Shown here in pieces: positions 1 through 6,849 of a DNA stretch of 6,849 bases. Source of the stretch: Phycisphaerales bacterium UBA7708 (GTDB taxonomy: Bacteria > Planctomycetota > Phycisphaerae > Sedimentisphaerales > Anaerohalosphaeraceae); contig DLFY01000342.1 of assembly GCA_002482415.1 (NCBI GenBank), forward strand, positions 1,607-8,455, written 5' to 3'. The notes under the pieces are model-generated. The model was not told where the DNA came from and did not search any database. It was given only the letters and a program-made list of their open reading frames with translations. Every line of letters starts with the position of its first letter. Positions within the stretch are counted from its first letter, which is position 1. Both the position numbers and the translations under genes were made by a program.

Positions 1-1
1 T

Positions 2-1369
2 GAAACAGAAGAATCATGTTCCCCGATGCCAATCCACAGGGTCTCGCATAATATCTCCAGGACGCCGATCATCACGGCGATTGCATCTCTGGCAGCCCTT
101 GTTTTTCTGCTGATTTATATTTATCTCAAGCCTCAAACCACCTTTGAGGTGGCCACCATCACCGATTCCATTCATGCAAAATGGTCTTCCAGCCACCCCA
201 TCAAACCCGGTTATCGTGTCTCGGTCGAACTGGAACCGATTCAACTGCTTTCGGGGGTGCTTGAAATGGAAACCGACCATGGGGTCAAATTGCTTCTGGA
301 AGGGCCGGCTGAGTTTCGCTTTACCAATTCCGCGGAAATCGCCATGAACTACGGGAAACTGTATTCCACCGTCGGGCCTGCCGGCAACGGCTTCACCGTC
401 CAGACCAAAAACTCCAGAGTTATCGACCTGGGGACGGAGTTTGGCGTGCTGGCGGAACTGCATGGCAACTCGGAAGTGCATGTGTTTCGCGGCAAAACGC
501 TGTTTATTACCGGCAGTAAAAATGCGGCGAAAACAACCGTCGATGTGCCGGCCGGCCAGGCGTATGCCGCCAATCATTCCGCGGCCCGCCGAATTGATCT
601 GAATAACTCCGGATTTGTCAAAGCGATTGATTCCAAAACCAGCCTGATATGGCGCGGACAAAATGAAATCAGCCTGGCCGATGTGGTTGGCGGAGGTAAT
701 GGATTTGAGGCCGGCAGGCCCAACGTGGGGATCAATCCGCTTTCCGGGACTTTCGAGGCCATCAATCGTTTGAGCCGAAAGGCCGGCAATCGATTTACAG
801 ATGTTATGTCCAATGTTTTTATTAATGGTATTTTTGTTCCGGATGGAACGACCGAGCAGATCGTCAGTTCGGCCGGGCATGTATTTAAAGAATGCCCGCC
901 AACACACGGTTTTTTTTACGCCCCGGCCTCTAACACGCCCAGTGAATTCAAGGATTTGTCGCTGTTTCTGGAGGGGACCAACTACAGCCTGCCGCAGAAT
1001 CCGAGCATCTTTCTCCACGCCAATCTGGGCATCACATTCGACTTGAATGCCTTCCGCAGCCGCCTGCCGGGGGCAGCTATTGAACAATTCGTGTCTGAAG
1101 TCGGTGTATGTGATACCGCACCGGGCCCCTTCAATGTGGATATCTGGGTGCTGGTTGATGGACAGGTTCGATATTCCAGGACTGGTGTCACCGAAAAAGG
1201 TCTTCTGGATTTACTGAAAATAGACATCCGGGATCAGGACAGCTTTTTAACCTTAATCGCCACTGAAGGTGAAAACTCGGATGATAATCCGGACTATCAG
1301 CGGTCTTCCATCGGCTGTGACTGGGTTTTGTTCGGCAGGCCGGCGTTGAAATTAAAAAATATCCCTTAG
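2..1369 (+). CDS. FecR-like transmembrane anti-sigma/sensor protein with C-terminal NPCBM-like domain (5' end cut by window)
   Basis: The frame is open to the left window edge. The first ATG in view (26) has no clear ribosome site, so the real start probably lies upstream and the cytoplasmic anti-sigma segment is missing. Counting from that ATG (447 residues), there is one hydrophobic membrane segment at about 14-34. A FecR domain follows at about 60-180, with the typical stretches LLLEGPAEFRF, GKLYSTVGPAGNGFTVQT and RVIDLGTEFGV. The C-terminal part (about 260-442) resembles NPCBM/jelly-roll carbohydrate-binding domains: LGITFDLNAFR, FVSEVGVCD, FNVDIWVLVDGQVRYSRTGV and a final CDWVLFGRPALKL strand. 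In the FecR family, the N-terminus binds an ECF sigma factor and the outer domain receives the signal. A sugar-sensing role for the fused domain is inference. The stop is TAG, 49 bp before the next gene on the same strand, so co-transcription is plausible. FecR assignment is good; the NPCBM call is moderate. Confidence 0.85.
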   Translation, partial: ETEESCSPMPIHRVSHNISRTPIITAIASLAALVFLLIYIYLKPQTTFEVATITDSIHAKWSSSHPIKPGYRVSVELEPIQLLSGVLEMETDHGVKLLLEGPAEFRFTNSAEIAMNYGKLYSTVGPAGNGFTVQTKNSRVIDLGTEFGVLAELHGNSEVHVFRGKTLFITGSKNAAKTTVDVPAGQAYAANHSAARRIDLNNSGFVKAIDSKTSLIWRGQNEISLADVVGGGNGFEAGRPNVGINPLSGTFEAINRLSRKAGNRFTDVMSNVFINGIFVPDGTTEQIVSSAGHVFKECPPTHGFFYAPASNTPSEFKDLSLFLEGTNYSLPQNPSIFLHANLGITFDLNAFRSRLPGAAIEQFVSEVGVCDTAPGPFNVDIWVLVDGQVRYSRTGVTEKGLLDLLKIDIRDQDSFLTLIATEGENSDDNPDYQRSSIGCDWVLFGRPALKLKNIP

Positions 1370-1405
1370 AAATCCGTGTACTAAGGAACTTATCAACTTT
1401 ATTTC

Positions 1406-1412
1406 AGGAGGT
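1406..1412 (+). promoter_or_regulatory. Strong Shine-Dalgarno site of the LamG-family gene
   Basis: AGGAGGT lies 6 bases before the ATG at 1419 and is a near-perfect match to the anti-Shine-Dalgarno sequence. It decides the start: another ATG at 1414 is too close and runs into TGA after one further codon. Confidence 0.9.
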
Positions 1413-1418
1413 TATGTT

Positions 1419-3458
1419 ATGAGAAGAAAAGTATGGTTTATGATTCTTTTGGCGGGCATCTGCGGGCTTGTCGCCCAGGCGGATGTCACCACTACCGTAG
1501 TCAGCTCCGCTGACACAGGAATCCGGAGTGCTTCGGCCACCTACGGAGCAGATACATTCATGTACATTTATGGTGCATCATCAACGTACTATATTGGCTA
1601 CGTGCGTTTTGATCTGAAAGGATTAAGTATTTCAACCGTTGTGGATGCCAGTTTGAAAATGACTGTATCCGGCGGCGCCCCCCGTAATGACACCGTTGTA
1701 ACCGGCCGCTATGGTTTGCATGGATTAAATAATATTGCCGGTAATACCCCCCAGAACTGGGATGAAGCGACACTGAACCAGAGCAGCACCGGCCTGGAAG
1801 TGAGCTGGTCCACCTCCGGCGGCACTCTCGACTTGGCCCGGCTGACCAACCTGGATTCGGACGATTCTACCGGTACCACCGAGACCCTCGTGGCCGGAAC
1901 CGGCGGAGCTTATGCAGCGGGAACAACCATCACCACCACAGGTGCTCCGCTTGTGAGCTTCCTGCAGAGTCGAGTCGATGACGACGGCCTGGTCACATTC
2001 ATCATCCGTCAGGACGCCAGCGGTGCCCGAGGCTACGGTCTGGCCACCAAAGAGAATGCCACCGTGGAATATCGGCCTGTTTTGACTCTCACCTATATTC
2101 CCGGCGGCGCCAGCAACCCCCTGCCCGAAAATGGAGCGGTTGTCAATAAAGATATGCTGACGGCGTTAAGCTGGAATCTCAATCAGCCCGGCATCGGGAA
2201 ATGCGATGTTTATCTGGGCACAGAACCCAACCTGCTGAGCATGGACAAAGTGACCCTGTTCCCGGCGGGCAGTTCCGTTGCGATTAACGACTTTGCAAAA
2301 TACAGTGCGCCGCTCAACGACGGCACCTATTACTGGCGCGTGGATTGCTACATCGGCAACCCCCTGCCGAACGAACCGAATCTGCCCGGGCAGTTCTGGA
2401 GTTTTACCGCCACCTCGACACCGGTTATTACCCAGCAGACATCACCGGCAAAGCAATTCAAGTTTGACAGCAAGGGTGAAACGGCGGAATTTACCGTCGG
2501 TCTCAACAGTTCCACCCCGATTACCTATGCCTGGTACAAGAGTGTCGACAATGCCAACAACACACCTGTCGATGATATTCTGGTGGGCACCAATTCCCCG
2601 ACGCTGACCCTGAGCAATGTTACGACTGCTGATCAGGGCTATTACTACTGCAAAGCCGCCAACCCGGGTGAAACCAGAACCAATCCGGCGCGGTTGTCCA
2701 TCAAACGGCTGCTGGCCCACTGGAAACTGGACGGCGACGCGGCAGATGCCTCAGGCAGCAATCTCAACGGTACGCTGTTTGGAGAACCAGTCTTTGCCGG
2801 CGGCGTCAATGACAAAACTGGCCAGGCAATGGTATTCGACGGCGTCAATGATTATATCCAGGAACCCAACAGCTTTGATGATTTCACACCCGGCGTCACG
2901 GTTTCGGTCTGGGCCAAACCCACCGCTGCCGGAAGCTGGGCACGATTTTTGGATTTCGGGAATTACGATGGAACGACCTACAGCGACATCATTTACCTGA
3001 GCCGAAACAGTACATCGAACAGCTTGAGCTTCACGGTGTACGGCGGGACAGCCGGCACAACGATTACCGCCACCAATGCCATTGCGTTAAATGAATGGCA
3101 AATGTTTGTTGCCACGATGGATGATCAGGGCAATGTCGTTCTCTATAAAAACGGCTTGCCTATTCAGACCGGAACCATTCCCCAGACACCGGCGATCATC
3201 ACCCGGACAAGCAACTTCATCGGCAGAAGTAACTGGTCGGCTGATGCATTGTATGCCGGCTCCATGGATGATATTTATCTGTATAACTATGCCCTCACCG
3301 CAGATAATGTGGCGGATATGTATTCGGATATTGCAGGGAATTTCTGCAGAACCAGACCGGCTTATGACTGGGATGGAAACTGCAAAGTGGACATCGGCGA
3401 TTTTGCCACATTCGCAGCTCAATGGCTGACCTGCGGCATGTATCCGGAATGTCCGTAA
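1419..3458 (+). CDS. Secreted multidomain LamG protein (DNRLRE/CBM96-like, FN3-like, Ig-like, LamG, dockerin-like tag)
   Basis: A 679-residue exported protein with no recognisable catalytic domain. It has a signal peptide (MRRK, hydrophobic core, likely cleavage after AQA at residue 21). Modules in order: a DNRLRE/CBM96-like beta-sandwich at about 23-228 (ADTGIRSASATYGAD, YVRFDLKGL, YRPVLTLTY); an FN3-like module at about 232-332 (ALSWNLNQPG, CDVYLGTEPN, GTYYWRVD); an Ig-like domain at about 334-428 (YAWYK, LTLSNVTTADQGYYYCKAAN); and a LamG/concanavalin-like domain at about 431-635 (LLAHWKLDGDAADASG, AMVFDGVNDYI, VSVWAKP, MDDIYLYNYAL). It ends in a dockerin-like EF-hand loop at 650-661 (DWDGNCKVDIGD) plus the helix FATFAAQWL. 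Four cysteines (643, 655, 672, 678) cluster in the last 37 residues. Binding modules without a catalytic one suggest a surface adhesin, scaffold or polysaccharide-binding protein. Ligand and location are unknown. It may share a transcript with the FecR gene upstream and is followed by a strong terminator. Confidence 0.9.
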   Translation: MRRKVWFMILLAGICGLVAQADVTTTVVSSADTGIRSASATYGADTFMYIYGASSTYYIGYVRFDLKGLSISTVVDASLKMTVSGGAPRNDTVVTGRYGLHGLNNIAGNTPQNWDEATLNQSSTGLEVSWSTSGGTLDLARLTNLDSDDSTGTTETLVAGTGGAYAAGTTITTTGAPLVSFLQSRVDDDGLVTFIIRQDASGARGYGLATKENATVEYRPVLTLTYIPGGASNPLPENGAVVNKDMLTALSWNLNQPGIGKCDVYLGTEPNLLSMDKVTLFPAGSSVAINDFAKYSAPLNDGTYYWRVDCYIGNPLPNEPNLPGQFWSFTATSTPVITQQTSPAKQFKFDSKGETAEFTVGLNSSTPITYAWYKSVDNANNTPVDDILVGTNSPTLTLSNVTTADQGYYYCKAANPGETRTNPARLSIKRLLAHWKLDGDAADASGSNLNGTLFGEPVFAGGVNDKTGQAMVFDGVNDYIQEPNSFDDFTPGVTVSVWAKPTAAGSWARFLDFGNYDGTTYSDIIYLSRNSTSNSLSFTVYGGTAGTTITATNAIALNEWQMFVATMDDQGNVVLYKNGLPIQTGTIPQTPAIITRTSNFIGRSNWSADALYAGSMDDIYLYNYALTADNVADMYSDIAGNFCRTRPAYDWDGNCKVDIGDFATFAAQWLTCGMYPECP

Positions 3459-3483
3459 CAATCAAAGAATTGTGTTTCAAGTC

Positions 3484-3520
3484 AAGGCGGGCGGTGTCAA
3501 ACTGCCCGCCTTTTTTATTT
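3484..3520 (+). terminator. Intrinsic terminator after the LamG gene
   Basis: The arms AAGGCGGGCGG (3484-3494) and CTGCCCGCCTT (3502-3512) pair over 11 bp, with one G-T pair, around a 7-base loop (TGTCAAA). The T-rich tract TTTTTTATTT (3511-3520) follows at once. It lies 26 bp after the LamG stop codon. Its T tract overlaps the stop codon (3515-3517) of the convergent pectate lyase gene. Read from the minus strand, the hairpin is followed only by TTGACTTG, so strong termination is expected mainly for plus-strand transcripts. Confidence 0.88.
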
Positions 3521-4555
3521 CACGTTACGTGCGGCAATCCGGTCGGCCCATTTCTTCTGCCACTTTTTACAGTCATTGGCAACGGTCCGGCCCCAGCCGC
3601 CATACCAGGAGTAGCCATTTCTGCGGTCGGTACCCAGGTCGTTAAAATTATAATATTTGACTCCATCGCGGTCGGCAAAAAAGGGACGATTGGTTTCAAT
3701 CTCATAAAACCGGGCCCATAGAGGTTCCGCCTGGGGATCCTCAACAGCCACGCGATTCCCGTCCGATTTGGTGATCCGAATACCGCGAATCACGGACGCT
3801 TCATACCACTGTGCCCCGGCCATAATCGCGTCGATCACCTCGGGATCAGGATTGTCCAGTGTCATCAGCAGGCGTAAAATAGAGGCGCTTTCCGAGCCGC
3901 TGAGTGAAACCAGTTCATAACAGCGGGCCGGACGGGGTGAAAAGTCAACGGCATCGTGCTGGGCACACCAGACGGTCAATTTTCCATTAACCCGAATCTG
4001 ACACTTGAGAATACAATCGATACCGCGGTCGAAGGCTTGTTGTGCTGCGTTGCGATTACGGGCATCCAGGAAATCATATAAAGGCAGGGAAGCGGCATCC
4101 CGCATAAAAACCATCAGGTGCACCATGGTATCATCGTTGAAGGTAATGTAACGATGATACTGCTTGCTGAGAGGGTAATACTGCGGCCAGCCGCCGGAAG
4201 GATACTGGTCCTCAAGGATATGCGCAAATCCTTTCAGAAAGGCCTGTTTATAACGCTCATTGCCGGTGGCCTTGAAGATGCGGGCCAGAAATCGCATCTC
4301 TCCCACGGTGGCCCCATTATCGAAAGTTCCTTTGAGGTCATTGGGATCACCCGTGTAGGACTTACGCGTCGTATCCACATTTTTCGGCCAGCTTCCCGCC
4401 GGGCTTTGCCAGGTCAGAAAGGTATCGGCAACCTGTTTTGCCTCGGGGCCGGCAAACCAGGACTCAACTTTGTTTTCATATTGATCCAGATATGATTCCG
4501 CATAAACCGACACCATCAATGAAAACACAAATCCGGCTAATCCTATCTTTTTCAT
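3515..4555 (-). CDS. pelA: Pectate lyase, polysaccharide lyase family 10 (PelA type), secreted
   Basis: A 346-residue, full-length PL10 pectate lyase, which cleaves polygalacturonate by beta-elimination to give unsaturated oligogalacturonides. The signal peptide is MKKIGLAGFVFSLMVSVYA, with likely cleavage after residue 19. Family-typical stretches run throughout: SPAGSWPKN (51-59), FDNGAT (78-83), YPSGGWPQYYPL (118-129), ITFNDDTMVHLM (137-148), WCAQHD (196-201), ARCYELVSLSGSES (210-223), ARFYEIETNRPFF (281-293), YYNFND (301-306) and RRNGYSWYGGW (311-321). PL10 enzymes are (alpha/alpha)-toroid proteins using calcium and a catalytic arginine; I did not assign that arginine to a residue here. 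The start is supported by GAGG 5 bases before the ATG. The gene begins 12 bp after the stop of the rhamnosidase-esterase gene on the same strand, so the two are very likely one operon. No added binding module or dockerin is present. Confidence 0.95.
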   Translation of the reverse strand: MKKIGLAGFVFSLMVSVYAESYLDQYENKVESWFAGPEAKQVADTFLTWQSPAGSWPKNVDTTRKSYTGDPNDLKGTFDNGATVGEMRFLARIFKATGNERYKQAFLKGFAHILEDQYPSGGWPQYYPLSKQYHRYITFNDDTMVHLMVFMRDAASLPLYDFLDARNRNAAQQAFDRGIDCILKCQIRVNGKLTVWCAQHDAVDFSPRPARCYELVSLSGSESASILRLLMTLDNPDPEVIDAIMAGAQWYEASVIRGIRITKSDGNRVAVEDPQAEPLWARFYEIETNRPFFADRDGVKYYNFNDLGTDRRNGYSWYGGWGRTVANDCKKWQKKWADRIAARNVK

Positions 4556-4560
4556 AAATG

Positions 4561-4564
4561 CCTC
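4561..4564 (-). promoter_or_regulatory. Shine-Dalgarno of the pectate lyase gene, inside a 12-bp intergenic gap
   Basis: On the minus strand the gap reads AACGAGGCATTT before ATG. GAGG sits 5 bases from the start and directly follows the TAA of the upstream gene. This supports the chosen start and suggests coupled or sequential translation. Confidence 0.7.
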
Positions 4565-4567
4565 GTT

Positions 4568-6849
4568 TTATTGTTGTGGTTTGATCCCATCTGCAAGCAG
4601 GTATTTACATAACGCACAGTCTTTGAGACCCAGAAGGCCTTCGACTACGGATGCTGCGTTTAATTTCGCTCCGGCCGGGGTGGTATGGGTGTGATCTTCG
4701 AGAAAGAACTCGGTTTTGACCTTTTCCTGTCCAAATACTTCATAGTGGTCAGCGATGATATCATTCAAATCCACAAAATCCGCACCGCCCTGTTTGGCGG
4801 CCTGAGAAGCCCATAAAGTATAATCATTGGTTGCACGGTTGACCGTTTTGCCTTCTCTATCCCACATATTGCGAGGCACCAGCGACAGGATAATCGGGGT
4901 GGCTCCTTTGGCTTTGGCGTCAGTGATATATTTGCGAAGATACCAGCCGTAGGAATACACAACCTCGGTCTTGCCGGTGGCTTCCATGACCACTTCCTGG
5001 GTATCATCGCTGTTATTGTGCAGGGAGGCCCTTGCCCGGCCGGTGTTGAGCGGGCCGTTATCGTTGTGACCAAATTGAATCAGGACAAAATCACCCGATT
5101 TCATCTCAGAAAGCACCTTGTCCCAGAGACCTTCAGTCTGAAACGTCCGGCTGCTTCGGCCGCCGAGGGCACGGTTTTTGACGTTGATTTTGGTGGTATC
5201 GAAATAGGCCGCAATCGGATCCCCCCATCCCTGCAACCCTCGCGTGTTGTTTTTGACTGTCGAATCCCCGATAATCCACAGCGTGGGGAGATTATTGGCC
5301 TGTTCCGGAGCCGGCTTGTCAAGTTGAATCTTTGACAGCGGAATCAGTCGAGCCGGGCCTAAAAGACCTGCATCCCGTATCGGCCAGGTGGATGCGTCAA
5401 ACGGCTTATAGTCGATATTGACAAAATTAGTGTCGTGGAAGTTTTTCCATACCACCTTGTTGATATCCATATCACGAATACGATTGGCAGCGACATTGGT
5501 TACATCGATTTCCAATAGATTGCCGGATGCTTTGAGCAGCGATGAGGGTACCCGGATTTTGAATGGCGTGGTAAAGGCCGTCCCCAGATTCTGACCATTC
5601 AAGAAAACCTCGGCGCTGTCGGCTACACGCCCAAGGTCAAGCGTCCACGATTCGGCTTCAATGTCGGGCTTGTCAAATACCAATGAATATCGGGCGGTGC
5701 CGGCAAATCGGCGTGCATTGTCATCCCCAAGAACCGTCCAGGACGCCAGCGACTGGGTTTCAAAGGATGCAGGGATTGCAGGCCCGCCGTCGGTAAACCG
5801 GACCTTCCAGAGACCTTCGAGGGCAATCGGCTGGCCGGCGGTTTGATAATAGTCCCATTTGGCATCAGAGGCTGCCGCCGTTTTCAAGGCACGCAAAATC
5901 ACCGACTGGCCCGGTTCAAGCTGCACATAAACCTCGGTCTGCCCCTCGGCTGTTTGTCTGGATGCTGCCAGGCCGGATTTGCCCGTCAGGGGGTCCATCA
6001 TCACAACCGACTCAGCCTTAATCGACAACTTGACCCAATCGTTCAAATAAGGAGTAGCAGGATTATGGATGAATTGTTCATCCTGGTTGGTGATGAAATA
6101 CCAGTATCCGGCATCATCCGAACGTCGGATATAGTAAATTCCCGGATAATCCACCATGGATTCCCGGCGAACCGCGGCAGATTGAAGCATTGTTTCCAAA
6201 TCCGCATTGACATAAAACCGTCCCTTGCCGACCGATGCCGCCCGGCCGGATTGGACGGAGGTCTCCCAGGTAACGGATTCCATCAACGCCTGCATGGTTT
6301 TACGCTGCGTTTTCAGATCGTTTAGTCCAAACACATCGGACGGGAGTTTATCCACAAATAAAACCGCGGCCCCCTCTTGTGCAAGATGATGAAGCGTTTG
6401 CAGGGTTTGCAGTGGAATAAAGGACACCGGCGGTACAACAATCGCCCGGTAAGTGCCGCCGGGAAGACTCACTCCTGAAGAACCGGCTTTGGCCTGGGCT
6501 AATTGGCGGTCGGATATATAATCAAACGCATAGCCTTTCTTCCATAAAATTGAGGCGACCTGGCCAACCGGCTGGCCGCGCAGCCATCCGGTCCCATGCA
6601 CGGTTAAATCCTGATTCAGACCGGCCGGTTCTGACCAGTAGTCGCAAATCGGCCAGTACAGCAGGATATCATTGTCGGGCTTGCCCGCCTGCAGAACCGA
6701 TTGACACCGCGCCAGATAGGTATTCAGTGCCAGGACATCCTTCCAGATGGAATTGCGGGGGTTCATCTGGGTAGAGGCATAAAAGACCCAGCCCGGCCAG
6801 GGAGCCTCTTTCGGAGAATAGCAGGTTCCATGGTAAAAGACATGATTGT
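4568..6849 (-). CDS. GH106-type alpha-L-rhamnosidase (C-terminal part) fused to CE12/SGNH rhamnogalacturonan acetylesterase; 5' end cut by window
   Basis: The frame stays open to the right window edge. The first methionine in view (6766) is internal, because 27 more codons precede it and read as GH106 sequence (APWPGWVFYASTQMNPRNS). The visible protein is 759 residues; residues below are numbered from that methionine. Residues 1-295 continue the GH106 region (SIWKDVLALNTYLARCQSVL, DNDILLYWPICDYW, a flavodoxin-like IVVPP...AAVLFVD stretch). About 350-475 is a galactose-binding-like beta-sandwich typical of the GH106 C-terminus (WTLDLGRVADSAEVFLNGQNLGT). After a short linker (about 480-493), an SGNH esterase fills 494-715. 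Its four blocks are GDST with Ser502, ALGGRSS, GHND (566-569) and DHTH with Asp691 and His694. YGWYLRKYI and HTHTTPAGA are typical of CE12. Expected activities are removal of alpha-L-rhamnose and of acetyl groups from rhamnogalacturonan. The catalytic GH106 region and any signal peptide lie mostly outside the window. It is the first visible gene of the pectin operon, ahead of the PL10 gene. Confidence 0.9.
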   Translation of the reverse strand, partial: NHVFYHGTCYSPKEAPWPGWVFYASTQMNPRNSIWKDVLALNTYLARCQSVLQAGKPDNDILLYWPICDYWSEPAGLNQDLTVHGTGWLRGQPVGQVASILWKKGYAFDYISDRQLAQAKAGSSGVSLPGGTYRAIVVPPVSFIPLQTLQTLHHLAQEGAAVLFVDKLPSDVFGLNDLKTQRKTMQALMESVTWETSVQSGRAASVGKGRFYVNADLETMLQSAAVRRESMVDYPGIYYIRRSDDAGYWYFITNQDEQFIHNPATPYLNDWVKLSIKAESVVMMDPLTGKSGLAASRQTAEGQTEVYVQLEPGQSVILRALKTAAASDAKWDYYQTAGQPIALEGLWKVRFTDGGPAIPASFETQSLASWTVLGDDNARRFAGTARYSLVFDKPDIEAESWTLDLGRVADSAEVFLNGQNLGTAFTTPFKIRVPSSLLKASGNLLEIDVTNVAANRIRDMDINKVVWKNFHDTNFVNIDYKPFDASTWPIRDAGLLGPARLIPLSKIQLDKPAPEQANNLPTLWIIGDSTVKNNTRGLQGWGDPIAAYFDTTKINVKNRALGGRSSRTFQTEGLWDKVLSEMKSGDFVLIQFGHNDNGPLNTGRARASLHNNSDDTQEVVMEATGKTEVVYSYGWYLRKYITDAKAKGATPIILSLVPRNMWDREGKTVNRATNDYTLWASQAAKQGGADFVDLNDIIADHYEVFGQEKVKTEFFLEDHTHTTPAGAKLNAASVVEGLLGLKDCALCKYLLADGIKPQQ

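Noticed and set aside
14..1087. Long (357-codon) open frame on the minus strand opposite the FecR gene
   Set aside because: It lies wholly antisense to a gene with clear FecR motifs. Its translation has no recognisable domain, and no ribosome site is visible. It is a reading-frame shadow.
1346..1383. Possible promoter before the LamG gene (TTGAAA at 1346, TACTAA at 1378)
   Set aside because: The spacing (26 bp) is wrong and the -10 match is poor. There is not enough to call a promoter.
1446..1463. Possible lipobox (AGIC) in the LamG protein signal peptide
   Set aside because: Isoleucine directly before the cysteine does not fit the lipobox. An ordinary signal peptidase I site after AQA at residue 21 fits better.
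2801..2851. 12-bp direct repeat CGGCGTCAATGA at 2801-2812 and 2840-2851
   Set aside because: Both copies are in frame and encode GVND within the LamG domain. Chance reuse of codons in a repeated motif explains it better than a regulatory or mobile repeat.
5843..6325. 160-codon plus-strand frame opposite the GH106 region
   Set aside because: It is antisense to well-conserved GH106 sequence and shows no domain, signal peptide or ribosome site.
6764..6766. ATG as the start of the rhamnosidase-esterase gene
   Set aside because: The frame continues upstream to the window edge with GH106-like sequence (WPGWVFYASTQ), so this methionine is internal.

Overview
The window looks like carbohydrate-degradation DNA from a free-living or gut/sediment polysaccharide degrader. 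The most likely source is a member of the Planctomycetota, perhaps Phycisphaerae-like. This rests on three things: a FecR-type membrane protein with a C-terminal carbohydrate-binding-like (NPCBM-like) domain, a secreted multidomain LamG protein ending in a single dockerin-like tag of the 'D-W-D-G-N-C-K-V-D-I-G-D ... QWL' kind, and a pectin-degradation gene set. The taxon is inferred from protein architecture; no rRNA or marker gene is present. Verrucomicrobiota/Kiritimatiellota are the main alternatives.

Layout: two pairs of genes converge on a strong terminator near 3484-3520. The plus-strand pair is a 5'-truncated FecR-like anti-sigma/sensor gene (window start to 1369), then, 49 bp later and behind a near-perfect Shine-Dalgarno, a 679-residue exported protein (1419-3458). 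That protein is built only of binding-type modules: DNRLRE/CBM96-like, FN3-like, Ig-like, LamG and dockerin-like. The minus-strand pair, read from the right edge, is a 5'-truncated GH106-type alpha-L-rhamnosidase fused to a C-terminal SGNH/CE12-type rhamnogalacturonan acetylesterase (6849 to 4568). Only 12 bp separate it from a family PL10 pectate lyase (4555 to 3515). Both outer genes run off the window in open frame, so their true starts are not visible.

How they fit together: the minus-strand pair forms a tight operon for pectin. PL10 cleaves the homogalacturonan backbone, the GH106 part should remove alpha-L-rhamnose, and the CE12 part should remove acetyl groups from rhamnogalacturonan. 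The plus-strand pair looks like part of an ECF-sigma/FecR surface-signalling locus (any sigma gene would lie left of the window) next to a surface or extracellular binding protein. Whether the FecR system controls the pectinase operon cannot be told from the sequence.

There is no intergenic gap over 60 bp. I saw no tRNA, rRNA, CRISPR array, insertion sequence or riboswitch. No convincing promoter is visible, because both operons start outside the window.
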